Assembly: GCA_007449985.2 (NCBI GenBank)
Contig: VIIQ02000086.1
Coordinates: 186,001 to 250,000 of the forward strand
Length of the DNA: 64,000 nucleotides
Direction: 5' to 3'
From: Desmodesmus armatus
Taxonomy: Eukaryota > Chlorophyta > Chlorophyceae > Sphaeropleales > Scenedesmaceae
Shown piece after piece: positions 25,791-35,237 of this stretch; the first letter of the stretch is position 1, and each line of letters opens with the position of its first letter. A model generated the notes under the pieces. It was given only the letters and a program-made list of their open reading frames with translations, was not told where the DNA came from and searched no databases. A program made the translations under genes and the position numbers.

Positions 25791-26518
25791 ACGGGGTAGG
25801 AAACGGCCGTTGGCAGGCCAGCTGTGGTTCATGCTGACTTTGGTATGTTGACAAACATTAAAACGCTTTGCTATTGCGGCTCCGTGGCTTGCAGCGCTAG
25901 ATTGAAATTGAACCCAGCAGCTCCGAGGGGCAAACGCCAATCCTTCTTACATTCAGCGGTAAAGTTTGTCCTTTATCTTGTTGCACTTCTCCGTGAATCC
26001 TGAGCGGGGCTAGTTGCGTGTATGTAGATACACCGATATATCTCTGCAGCCACTGTGAGTGTCGTCATGGGGGCGCCTCAATAAGGTGTGTAGCTATGGG
26101 CGGAACGCATTGGTACCGATTGCGTGTGTGTTCGTGTACATGGGGGCAGCGACAGTTGCTGGTCCCCGAACAGGTGACTAACCTGCAGGTGCCAGCAGCT
26201 GCAAAAGCGTAAGCCCAAGCATTGGATCAACAGTTCCATATTGCTGTCGGACGCGTGTCTCATGCATGGTACCCATGCTACTCCCCATATCACCGCGATC
26301 ATTGCATCAGGAGAGGTCATCTGCTCCTAAGGAAGCCAGATGACCCGACAGCTGCAACTTAGACATCTGGCATCAGTGCCGCATCGCTGCGACACAGCCA
26401 GCGTAGGCAGCATGCGGCAGCCTGCATACAGACAACTGTTGCCCATGCAGCAGCATGCTTGGTGTGAGTGCAAACTGCTGCAGTTATGCAGCAACGCGGC
26501 ATGCCTGTGCAGGTTCAA

Positions 26519-26840
26519 CGTTGCTGCACCAGCCAGAACACTCAGCGACATTGACACCAGCAGCAGCAGCAACAAGCACACTCGGAAGACAGCGATAGCA
26601 GGACAATCTGTATGCAGGGGGGGGGGTCCCAGGGCGGGGGGGGGGGGGGGGGAGCCACCCCCCTGGGCAGTTAACCATTGCTGCATCAGCCAGAACACTC
26701 AGCGACAGCGCCACCAGCAGCAGCAGCAACAAGCACACTCGGAAGACAGCGACAGCAGGACAGTCTGTATGCAGGGGGGGTCCAGGGGGGAGGGGGCGCA
26801 GCCACCCCCCTGGGCAGTTAAACGTTGCTACACCAGCAAG
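26519..26840. repeat. Minisatellite of about 150 bp, two copies plus a fragment
   Basis: The unit begins TTGCTGCAYCAGCCAGAACA and runs through a CAGCAGCAGCAACAAG segment, a conserved ACACTCGGAAGACAGCGA, a G run of varying length, and CCACCCCCCTGGGCAGTTAA. Copies start at about 26521 and 26678, and a third begins at 26825 but breaks off. Copy lengths differ (157 and 147 bp) mainly because of the G runs. Confidence 0.85.
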
Positions 26841-27237
26841 CACACTCAGCGGGTTGTGCAAAATTGCTACAACAGTGCCGAAGTCAACTTCAACGTACTG
26901 TGCTTGTCATGGTGTGGCGCAAGGCGTTTTGCACAGCCACGGTACAGGTGTGCCACATACCCATAAAAAGCCGAGGTCGTTGCAGTACTGACGCCAGCCG
27001 GGCGTTAGACGTTCTATGGTCTATCCCTCACAGACAACCCATTATCCACATGAACCACCATTGACACCGCCAGTTGCCAAACACGTCACATCTGGAGAGA
27101 GGTCCTCCCTCCACCCTCCACCCTGGGTCTGCCTAAGCCACAGTGTCATGGACTTAGGGTGCAAATCGTCACCATGGACTGTCAGGTGTATGGTTCCATC
27201 TGCTGTCCTAGCACCAGTGGACACGACAGGCACCCAC

Positions 27238-29069
27238 CTTGTACTCAGGTATGGTCTTGAATGTGTGGTCCCTAGCGACGGCTTCATGCAGCGCTGCAGC
27301 AGCCTCCTCAAACTTGCCACTTGCATACAGCGCGTCAACATACCGCACATGTGCCTGCATGTCCCCACCGTACGCACACACAACTGACTGTGCCACCAGC
27401 ACACCCAGCATGCCAGCCTGCCCTCTACAGTGTCTTACTGATAAGTGCAGACACTGACACAAGACAGCAGGAGCGGAGTAGAAGTGTAACTCGGAGAACC
27501 CACAGGAGCACATACAGCACAGCGCTCCAGGCTGTGCAGCTTCTGCATGTCTGCTCTGACTGGGACCAGCAGCGCAAGCTACACCATCTGCATATGCCTG
27601 CAGTATACGTGCATCCACCATCCGGGTGCCTTTGTGCTGTTGAAGTGGTGATGACTCACCATGTGGAAGCCCTTGGGTGCCAGCTGCACTGAAGACTGTG
27701 CCGCCTGCAGAGCCTCAGGCTGCCGGCCCAGCTGGAGGTACGCTGCGCTCAGGTTGCTGTATAACATGTGGGCGCCCTTGCTGGGGCCCAGCGCCAGCGC
27801 CTGCACAGCACAGCATGCCGCAGCAATACGACGGGACCACGCAAACACACCAGCATCATGTTGGGGTCCTGGCAAGCATATCGACATGACCTTTGTTTGT
27901 GCTGCTTATCAATTTACCAAGTGGCGACAGGGGTCAAGCTTGGCTGTTGTCACCTAGGTGGCTGGTGCTCACCTCTTGGTACTTGTCTATAGCAGCTTCC
28001 AGGTTGCCTCCACCAGCAAGCGCATTGCCGGCCAACCTCAACTGCACACCAACAGCGACACAGCCCCCAAGTGTAAGCAACGATATCATTCCTTGCTGAT
28101 GCCTAAGCAATTCAGGGTGCCATCAGATAGCCTTGTTCACCACAACTGCAAATCCAGCTCCCAACTTGCCAGCCAGCCTCATTTACATACACGATCGCTT
28201 GTTCGCTTCACGAATGCAGCTTCTCCCTGTCAGCACACAGCAAACACGACACGGAGTCTTGCTTATCCATACCTCAGTGGCCTGCAGTGTGCCTGGGTCT
28301 ATGTTGATGTTCATGCTCTGCAGGATACCCAAGAGGTCTGATGGTGTGCTGACGTGGCGCAGCCTGAGCTCGCCAGGCATCAGTACCATGTTAGGGCCCT
28401 TGCCGCAGTTACCTGCACGCCATGCAAGCAGCGTCCACCACAGCAGCGGTTCAGTCACCAACATCAACCCCACTGGTGCTGAGTCAGCAAGCCAGCACAG
28501 CGCATACATATGTGCTGCTGGTCTGCTTTGATTGCAGGAATGGCAAGGGGCTTCGACGGGGGAGAGTTGCACTAGGCTGACTGCTGATGCCTTGCCGGCA
28601 GAAAGAGCGACAGCTGACTGCAAGCGCACAGGGTGTACTGCAGTGATGACTGCGAACTGGCTGTGCTGCCTGCTGTCACTTACCCAAACAGCCACACTCT
28701 ACCACCTCCAGCTCCTCAAGCCCCAGATCCTTGGCAAATTTCAGTATCTACGGGCAGCAGCAGATAGGCACTGACAAGAGTGAGACAACTGTCCACTAGA
28801 CTGGCCACCATTCCGTCGACTGCACATGCCAGCTGCGATGCTAGACAAAGGCTGTGGGTGGTGCTGTGCCCACTGCAGGCCTGCAATGAGGGCTGAGAGT
28901 TTCAAGTATGCAGCTGCTGGGGCACTTCTGAAAAACTACCAAGAGCTATGGTGGGTTGCTGTACCTGCGGAGCCCCTTGTCGCCGGCATGTTTTGTTGGT
29001 GCATATGTGCAGGCTTGGTTTTGCTGCTGCAGCCTGGACCACCAGCGCCCTCCTGCAACCAGAAGTCAT
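27238..29069 (-). CDS. Thioredoxin-like [2Fe-2S] ferredoxin domain fused to TPR repeats
   Basis: Six exons are supported: 29069-28965, 28747-28684, 28412-28273, 28041-27973, 27800-27660, 27354-27238, all phase-consistent, 212 residues to the last clear junction. The N-terminus MTSGCRRALVVQAAAAKPS is short and plastid-transit-like. Next comes HICTNKTCRRQGAP, then VVECGCLGNCGKGPNMVLMP; the four-cysteine pattern (CX4C, then C..CX3C before GKGPN) is that of thioredoxin-like [2Fe-2S] ferredoxins. About three TPR units follow (LAGNALAGGGNLEAAIDKYQ; MLYSNLSAAYLQLGRQPEAL; VRYVDALYASGKFEEAAAAL). The 3' end is unresolved. Reading through the GTGGGT donor adds nine residues to a TAG at 27208; a distal exon near 25587-25670 is the alternative. 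Function is not known to me; an iron-sulfur redox adaptor in the chloroplast is an inference. Confidence 0.8.
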
Positions 29070-29893
29070 GAAACTTCATTTACTACGTTTGAGTTTGGTG
29101 CTGCAGACACCGGGCTAGGCATCTAGCATCTGGGTATCTGCTCAGCAAAATTCCTGCTGCCTGACCAGCAGCTGAGCCCAGCGGTGGGCCTCTGCTCGTG
29201 CATGGCCATGCAGCAGACTCTTGGGATTCATCACACAGCTGATTCACGGCTGACCACCCCACCTGGCACGCGAAGGATCAGCAATTGGTGTCGGGCAAGA
29301 ACACCGAAAGTGCATTGGAATGACGTCCGAGCAGGAAATGCAAGTAGAAAAAAAGAACGTACAGAGTGAGTGGTGCATGGACCTGACTTAAGAGCATGCA
29401 GGCGAGCAATGCGCAGCATTCATCGAAGCACAACTGACATCAGATTTGTCATCAACACCCTCACAATCATATACCTTCAGGATCTGACACTCGTTTAATT
29501 ATAGCCATTTCAAACTGATCAAAGGGGTACGCCTGCACCACCAGCTCAGTGCCAGGCTGTCTCGGGACATGCATGCCGCATATGCGCACCAGACACCTCC
29601 CCTGAGCTTGGTTCCTTCTTTACTGGTAACCATGATGTCTGAACATATTTAAACATGGATCTAGACGCACCGGTGGCCTGCTGCAGTCAGCCTGGACAAA
29701 CCAACAGAACATGCTCAAGCAGCCATGACTAATCCTACTTGTTGACTGTTGGGGTGTACAAGGCACAGCACAGCGGCCGCAAATGGTTCATTTGTTTGTT
29801 CCATACGTTTCACTGGTCTTCAAGCCAGAGATCCTGTATCCTTTCCAAGTCACCGCCCCACGATCTGACGTCTCAATTTAGAAACCAGTCGCC
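29070..29893. promoter_or_regulatory. Bidirectional intergenic promoter region
   Basis: The ferredoxin-TPR gene reads leftward from 29069 and the plastid membrane protein gene reads rightward from 29894, so these 824 bp must contain both promoters and 5' UTRs. The middle (29455-29680) is AT-richer than the surroundings. No element was identified with confidence. Confidence 0.5.
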
Positions 29894-31568
29894 ATGCAGC
29901 TGCAGAGGCAGTGCCGGTTCTTCACAACACAGCGTCCTTCAATAAGGAGCACGCAATGCCCCAGCACGCTTCAGCAAAGGTCCAGGAGCAGGCTGGCTGT
30001 CAAGGTAGATACTACAACAGGCCTGGACAGCACTGTTGCCTCCTTCTAGCCACATAGTTCTATTATTGTCATTTACCCCTCTCAGCAGCTTTGCCAGTTG
30101 CAATCAGCAACCGCAGAGTATACCTTGGGATGAGCTGCCAACCATTGTCTGTGTGGCTGCATGTTGCTGCCAGGCCATCCTGGAGCCAACAGTTGCAGAG
30201 GCCGTCACACAACAAGCCACTGCATTTGGTGAGTCACAGCCGTGCAGTATGCAGGTACTGCAGGTACATTGTTGATTTTTATGTGTTACACATGCGACAT
30301 CAACAGCGTGCTGAACATCACTGTTGATGTTGCATACCTCTGTCCGCAGCATTTTCCTGTGCCCTGTAAGCAGCCGCCCTGCAGAATAGAGCGTCCTCAG
30401 TGCACCAACTGCCATAGTATAGGCCACTGCACGTCTGCGGATAGCCTGGTGACGCTTCATTGGGTGTGTATGCTGTGAGTGCTGCTCGTGTAAGTCCTGC
30501 CTGTGTGTTGTGTGCTGCAGCCATCGTCCTAGCAGCAGAAGCAGCTATCAGCAGGTGAGGCAGCATTGTCCAGTCGTGGCTGATCAGTTCTTGCACCAGG
30601 TGGCAAGCAACTGCACGCAGCCCTGACTGCCTGGCTGGCTTCAGCACCAGTGTGGTCTGGTCATATGTTGGTGTGCTGCTGGTTAGCCCCGCAGCATGTC
30701 CTGCAGCAAAGCTGCATCGTCCCTCAAGCACTGCAGCAGGAGCAGGGTGGAGCAGCGGTACCTTGCGGCCGTGGCAAAATGCCTGCAGATGTACAGCATG
30801 TCACTGCTACGTTATCAAGTATTCCACAGCCCACGCAGCTGTCACAGCCAAGCAATATTACTGATGATCTCAAAGGCACATGATTTCAGCGGCATGTGGT
30901 GTAGAGCTGCCGTTTGAATGCTGGGTGATGTTGTGCACCGCAGGGGCAATATCCCAGAAGCTGACCCAGGCAGGCCCAGTGTGCCTCAAGTAGCAGCAGG
31001 CGTGGGCGGCACACTAGCAGTGAGTGACAAAGCAAGACAAGGCTGTGGTGGTGCAGTGCTGTCAGCCTGCTCTCACTGGTCATTGTGCAGCTGCAGGACT
31101 GTGACCTGGCCTGGAACAGTGCCAACGCAGGGTTCAGAATTACAGGGCTGTTGGTGCCTGCCTCAGGCTAGCGCAGCTGCCAGCAGCCTACCCCAGACGT
31201 TGCTTGTCGGCGCTTCTCCGCACCTGCACACCATCTTTCAGTGTGCAACGGTGCGACCAATACACCCCTAGATAGTATTACAAGCCATAACCTGCTTGCT
31301 TGTGTCTGTGTCTGTGATTGTGATCTTGCAGGCGGCTGCATTGGTTGGCAATGGCGGCGGCTTGATCCCCACTGTCGGGCTGGTTGTGGGTCTAGGCGTG
31401 TCCTCCTACATGATGTACTACAACATCAAGCGTGCAGTGGACCTGAAGTATGACGATGGCGACTGGCCAGGGCCCAAGGCATGGCCTGGGGCCATGGGGC
31501 TCATCAGCTTTTTTGCTGTGACAGTGTTCCTGCAGGCTGCTGTGGCAGACTTCAGCACCAAGGTCTGA
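29894..31568 (+). CDS. Small plastid-targeted membrane protein, unrecognised family
   Basis: Five exons, 29894-30004, 30108-30228, 30521-30554, 30944-31019 and 31332-31568, join in consistent phases (0, 1, 2, 0) to a 192-residue protein. Most exons are too short to stand out alone. The start GCCATGC opens a basic, Ser/Gln/Arg-rich presequence (MQLQRQCRFFTTQRPSIRST) typical of chloroplast import. The mature part has a helix with three adjacent cysteines (PTIVCVAACCCQAILEPTVA), then RGNIPEADPGRPSVP. Two membrane segments follow (VVGLGVSSYMMYY preceded by a Gly-rich stretch; AMGLISFFAVTVFLQAAV), separated by NIKRAVDLKYDDGDWPGPKA. TGTAA at 31724 gives a 3' UTR near 160 nt. The acceptor of exon 2 could be nine bases downstream. 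Function is unknown; thylakoid or envelope location is inferred. Confidence 0.72.
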
Positions 31569-32302
31569 TCTGAAGGGGCTGACGTGTGGCAGTGAGTGGG
31601 CTGCAGTGTTGAGAGGGGTGTTGAACACATGAGTGTGTGTGTGTTGCTGGTCGCCCATTGTTTGCTGAGATGGGTGGCGACCAGTAAGGTGTGGTGTGAG
31701 AGGTGCAGCAGGGTTGCCTTTGGTGTAATCCCCAGCTGGACTGCAGGGACAATCTGTAGGCTCAGGTGCAGACCCGCGACAGCCTGGCCGCTTCCATCAG
31801 GTTACACCATGGCACGCAGCTCACACTGTCAACGTTGGCCAGGTCATGGCACACAGAATGATCGCATTGTCATGTCCTGCAGCAATGCTTTACAGCATAC
31901 ACTGGCATTGGCAATGCCTACATCTGCCAAGACAGCACAATGACAAATAGGCCGGACCAATTGCAAAACATGCTGCGTATGCTGAGTGAATACTTGCCGG
32001 CTGTGCAGACAACAGCCTGGGCAGTGAGGTGTAGACTACTTGCTGCGGAATCCCCATGCAACACTCCAGTGAAAGAAAAGTACGTGCAAGCCCTGTGCGC
32101 CTGTTCACGCTGTGTTTGTTGTACATATGGCACATGACAGCTAGCTGCTTGACAAGCCTTGCCGAGCAGCAGCAGCTGGTCAACACCAGCAGTCAACCCA
32201 TTCACAACTCCCTCAACAACCATGCCATCAACAGAGCCTGTACACTGAGGTCAGCTGGTGAGCAGGGTGGCTGGCTGGCTGGCTGACACCCCTCCAGCAG
32301 CC
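31569..32302. terminator. Convergent 3' UTR region with polyadenylation signals
   Basis: TGTAA at 31724-31728 serves the plus-strand plastid gene. TTACA at 31890-31894 and 31802-31806 are candidate signals for the minus-strand UPF0060 gene. If both outer signals are used the two transcripts converge without much overlap. No coding sequence was seen. Confidence 0.5.
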
Positions 32303-33207
32303 TCAGTCTTGTGTGAGCTCTGCTGCCTTCCTTGGCCAGAACCAACAGATCATCACCCCAGCAACTGCAACAGCAGCGCCCACCCAGTCGCCTAAGTCAG
32401 GCTTGTCCCCGTCCACCGCCCAGCCCCAGCAGTAGCTCATAAAGATGAACACGCCACCATACACCGCATACACGCGGCTGAAGCTGGCCTCTGCTGGCTG
32501 GAGGGTTGGGATGAAACCATAAGCGCACAGCACTATGCAACCTGCATTGAAAGAAAAGGATAAGGCACGGGAACAGGGTTGCAGCACGGTTGTGTCAGTA
32601 ACGTCAGTAACATACATGTGAAGCCAGCAATCGACTACAAGGGGGGGGGGGTCAAGGTCACCACTGGCAAGATAGGGGTCTCACTTGGGGCTGGCCTAGC
32701 TCCAGCCAGGGGCAGCTGGTGGGCAGCTGATGCGGTGAACCTTCTTCAAGGGAGCGAGAGATGGAAAAGGAGACCTCTTGGCTGTCGAACTTGTGTATTC
32801 AGAGCCTGGAGGTGCCTGTGTGCTGGCTCAACTGGGGGGGGGGGGGGGCATGAATTGAAAACGAAAGCGGTGGCAGCTTGTGGCACCCGGACCTGCGCTG
32901 ACCTCACCTGCTAGAACGAAGTACCAAGGCTTCTTATTCCTTATGGTCTGCCACACCAGCCAGCCCCAGCAATCTCTGCACCACCACAGCAGCAGACACC
33001 AACAAGCCCAAAAGTGAGGGAGATCTGAAAGTCTCTCCAAGCCACCTGGGCTGATGCAATTGCATAGTCTTTTATGGTTCAGCCAAGACACACATATGGG
33101 GACAGTGTGCAGGCATCAGATTTACCTGCCAATCCAGCAAACACAAAGAGCGCAAGGGTGGTGATGACCTTTACCGGGGTCCACACAATAACCTTTGCAG
33201 TGGTCAT
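32303..33207 (-). CDS. YnfA/UPF0060 family small multi-pass membrane protein
   Basis: Three exons: 33207-33126, 32973 or 32975 to 32908, and 32541-32303; about 128 residues with four hydrophobic helices. The family signature is clear in the last exon (AYGFIPTLQPAEASFSRVYA, YGGVFIFMSYCWGWAVDG, DLGDWVGAAVAVAGVMI). Helix 1 is VKVITTLALFVFAGLA. In exon 2 the usual glutamate-containing start (AEIAG) and the following GWLVWQTIRNKKPW are in different frames. Either one G is missing from the run at 32963-32966, or splicing uses the second of two overlapping acceptors (AGAG), which restores the frame but loses the glutamate. UPF0060 is mostly bacterial; members are small-multidrug-resistance-like, with transport function not established for algae. 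The gene is divergent from the methyltransferase gene 228 bp away. Confidence 0.8.
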
Positions 33208-33434
33208 GGAGCCACTGCAGCTGTTATGAATTGGCAATGATGAAAGCACATGTACTGTTGTTGCCTTGTTTGGGTCACACCTAGGGTTTGGGCAGGGTTC
33301 TGAACACAGCTGTGTATAGAGTGATATCATCAAGCTTGCCTTTGTTATCGTTTTTTTGCCGAAGTAATAATTATCAAGCAAAGTGAAACTGCGAGGGTGC
33401 TCGTGGCAGCAGCCCACACATTCTGTCTGCCACC

Positions 33435-34534
33435 ATGTTCATGCCAGCCTGTCACTGCCATGGCCAGCTGCTGCGCTGTCCTGGCTCAGTAAGTCAGCAA
33501 CATACACAGCAAATATATATACATGATGTCACGGCGGCAGCAGCAGCTTCTGAGACTTCTAGAGGTGGTAGCCAATTCTTGCAAGAACGCCGCTGCTGTA
33601 GCAGCAGAGGTAGTCCGATAACGAGAGCCAGCCCTTACTTCACAACCGACACAGTCACCCAAAAAGCCTTTCAGGAGACTGAGTATGAGTCCACACAGCA
33701 GGGACAGCGCCGCAAAGCCTGGAACGATGCTGTGAGGTCAGCAACAGGGCGCAAGCACCACCTGTTGTGGTAAGTGGAGACACCTGCTGCCTTGCACATG
33801 CACCAGCAATCACACCTCTGCCTCAGACACTTCGCCTGGTACTCTATCTATGACGATATGTCCAGGTCATATTGAACATGTAGCATGATGCCTGGGGCAC
33901 CAGCCGTCATTGCTGCCGCCCACAGCGTCTGCCAAGCAACACTCTCGTGCCATGCGTGCCCACAGGGAACCTGAGTTGGACCCACCCCTGTTGCTGGGTA
34001 ACGTGGCAGTAGTGTTGGTGGGACCCAAGAAGCCCGTCAGCTGTGGCACCATAGCCCGGTCCTGCTCCTGCTTTGAAGTCGATGACCTCAGGGTTGTGCA
34101 GCCACGGTGTCAGCCCAACACAAGGTAAAAGGGATAAGGAAACCGGGGCACAGTGGCTGCGCCAGGTTTGGCAGCGTACTACACAAACAGCGATGTACAG
34201 CCAGGGCAGCCACATTAGCTGCTTGTATCATCCAAATTCTCGCCACCAAATGAGCAGGAACATGCACAGAACTGGGATGTCCTGCACCGTTGCTGCTGTC
34301 ATTCCTCTCCTGGTCTGCACCTTACAGGAACAGCCGCAGTGTGTCCAAGGGTGCTCAGTGGATACTCTACCGCAGCCGGCAGTTTGACAGCCTAACAGAA
34401 GCCCTTGCAGATGTGGACCTGTCTGTTGCCATGACTCGCTGGCTGCCTAACCGGCCCAACTGCCTACCTGACCTGCCCAGCCTGCTGCAGCAGCCACTGG
34501 TGCAGCAGGCACTGCAGCAGCCGTTGGGGCAGGC

Positions 34535-34567
<33 letters not shown>

Positions 34568-35237
34568 GCCTGTGAGGGTTGCACTTGTGTTTGGTCGGGA
34601 GGAGTTTGGGCTGTCAGATGAAGAAGTTGCAGCATGTGATGTGGCATGCACGATACCCACTGGCCGTCTGCAGGTAGGTTGGCTGACTTCAGCGTCAATG
34701 CTACCACCAGGACACCCAACATTTGCGCAGGGTGACTGAACCATGTTGTTCCAACACATGCTGCCTGCAAAAGGTAGCATCCAATACACATTCCTCACTG
34801 ATGTGGCGTTGGTTGCCAGTCACGCTTCGACAGCCTGTTCAGCAGCCCACAACCTGTTCAGCAGCCCACAACCCCGTGCCAGGCAGGTGCATTGAGGTCC
34901 ATGATCTGCCATGCTATATTGCACCAGGACCCTGGCAGGATCTGTTGGCAAGGGTCCAACACCTTGGTGGTTGAAGCGACGCTGCATTCTCGTTCACAGG
35001 ACTCAGGCCCCCCAATGTTTGCATTCAGTAGAGAAGTGGGTGGTAGCCGACCTTGCAGTGTGTCCATGCATGCCGCAGGAGTCGCTGAGCCTCAGCCACG
35101 CAGTGACAGTGGTGCTGTCGCAGCTCTACCAGGCAAGGTTGACAGCTACAGTAGCAGACCCGCTGGCAAGCCAATACACAGTAACAGACCCAGCTGGCCT
35201 TGCAGACGGGTATAACAGCAGTGGGACTGAGCACTAG
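33435..35237 (+). CDS. SpoU/TrmH-superfamily (TrmJ-like) RNA 2'-O-methyltransferase
   Basis: Predicted SAM-dependent SPOUT methyltransferase acting on tRNA or rRNA, probably organellar. Four exons, 33435-33769, 33966-34124, 34328-34673, 35079-35237, are phase-consistent and give 332 residues. Motif 1 region: NVAVVLVGPKKPVSCGTIAR, followed by DDLRVVQP. Motif 2 is VALVFGREEFGLSDEE and motif 3 SLSLSHAVTVVLSQL, both forming the knotted cofactor pocket. The Asn normally found in motif 1 (PxNxGxxAR) is Ser here. A polyQ run encoded by CAG repeats at 34534-34566 interrupts the fold between motifs 1 and 2. The N-terminal 110 residues are Ser/Thr/Arg-rich, compatible with a transit peptide. A TATA-like ATATATA at 33514-33520 lies inside the proposed first exon, so the true start may differ. 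TGTAA occurs only at 36036-36040. Confidence 0.85.
34534..34566 (+). repeat. Coding CAG repeat (polyglutamine)
   Basis: About eleven CAG/CAG-like codons encode a Gln run inside the TrmJ-like methyltransferase, between its motifs 1 and 2. Confidence 0.95.

Larger units (their letters stand above)
24015..27207. other. Long intergenic region with palindromes and a minisatellite
   Basis: No gene is supported with confidence. The right-hand side near 24015 should be the PLGG1 promoter. The stretch holds a perfect 58-bp palindrome (24716-24773), a GC-rich imperfect palindrome (25749-25790) and a G-rich minisatellite (26519-26840). A short minus-strand frame at 25587-25690 could be a terminal exon of the ferredoxin-TPR gene. 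The plus-strand frame at 26340-26966 is repeat-derived and rejected. Confidence 0.4.

Noticed and set aside
26340..26966. 208-codon plus-strand frame
   Set aside because: Runs through the minisatellite and its G runs; both repeat copies appear in the translation and nothing resembles a family.
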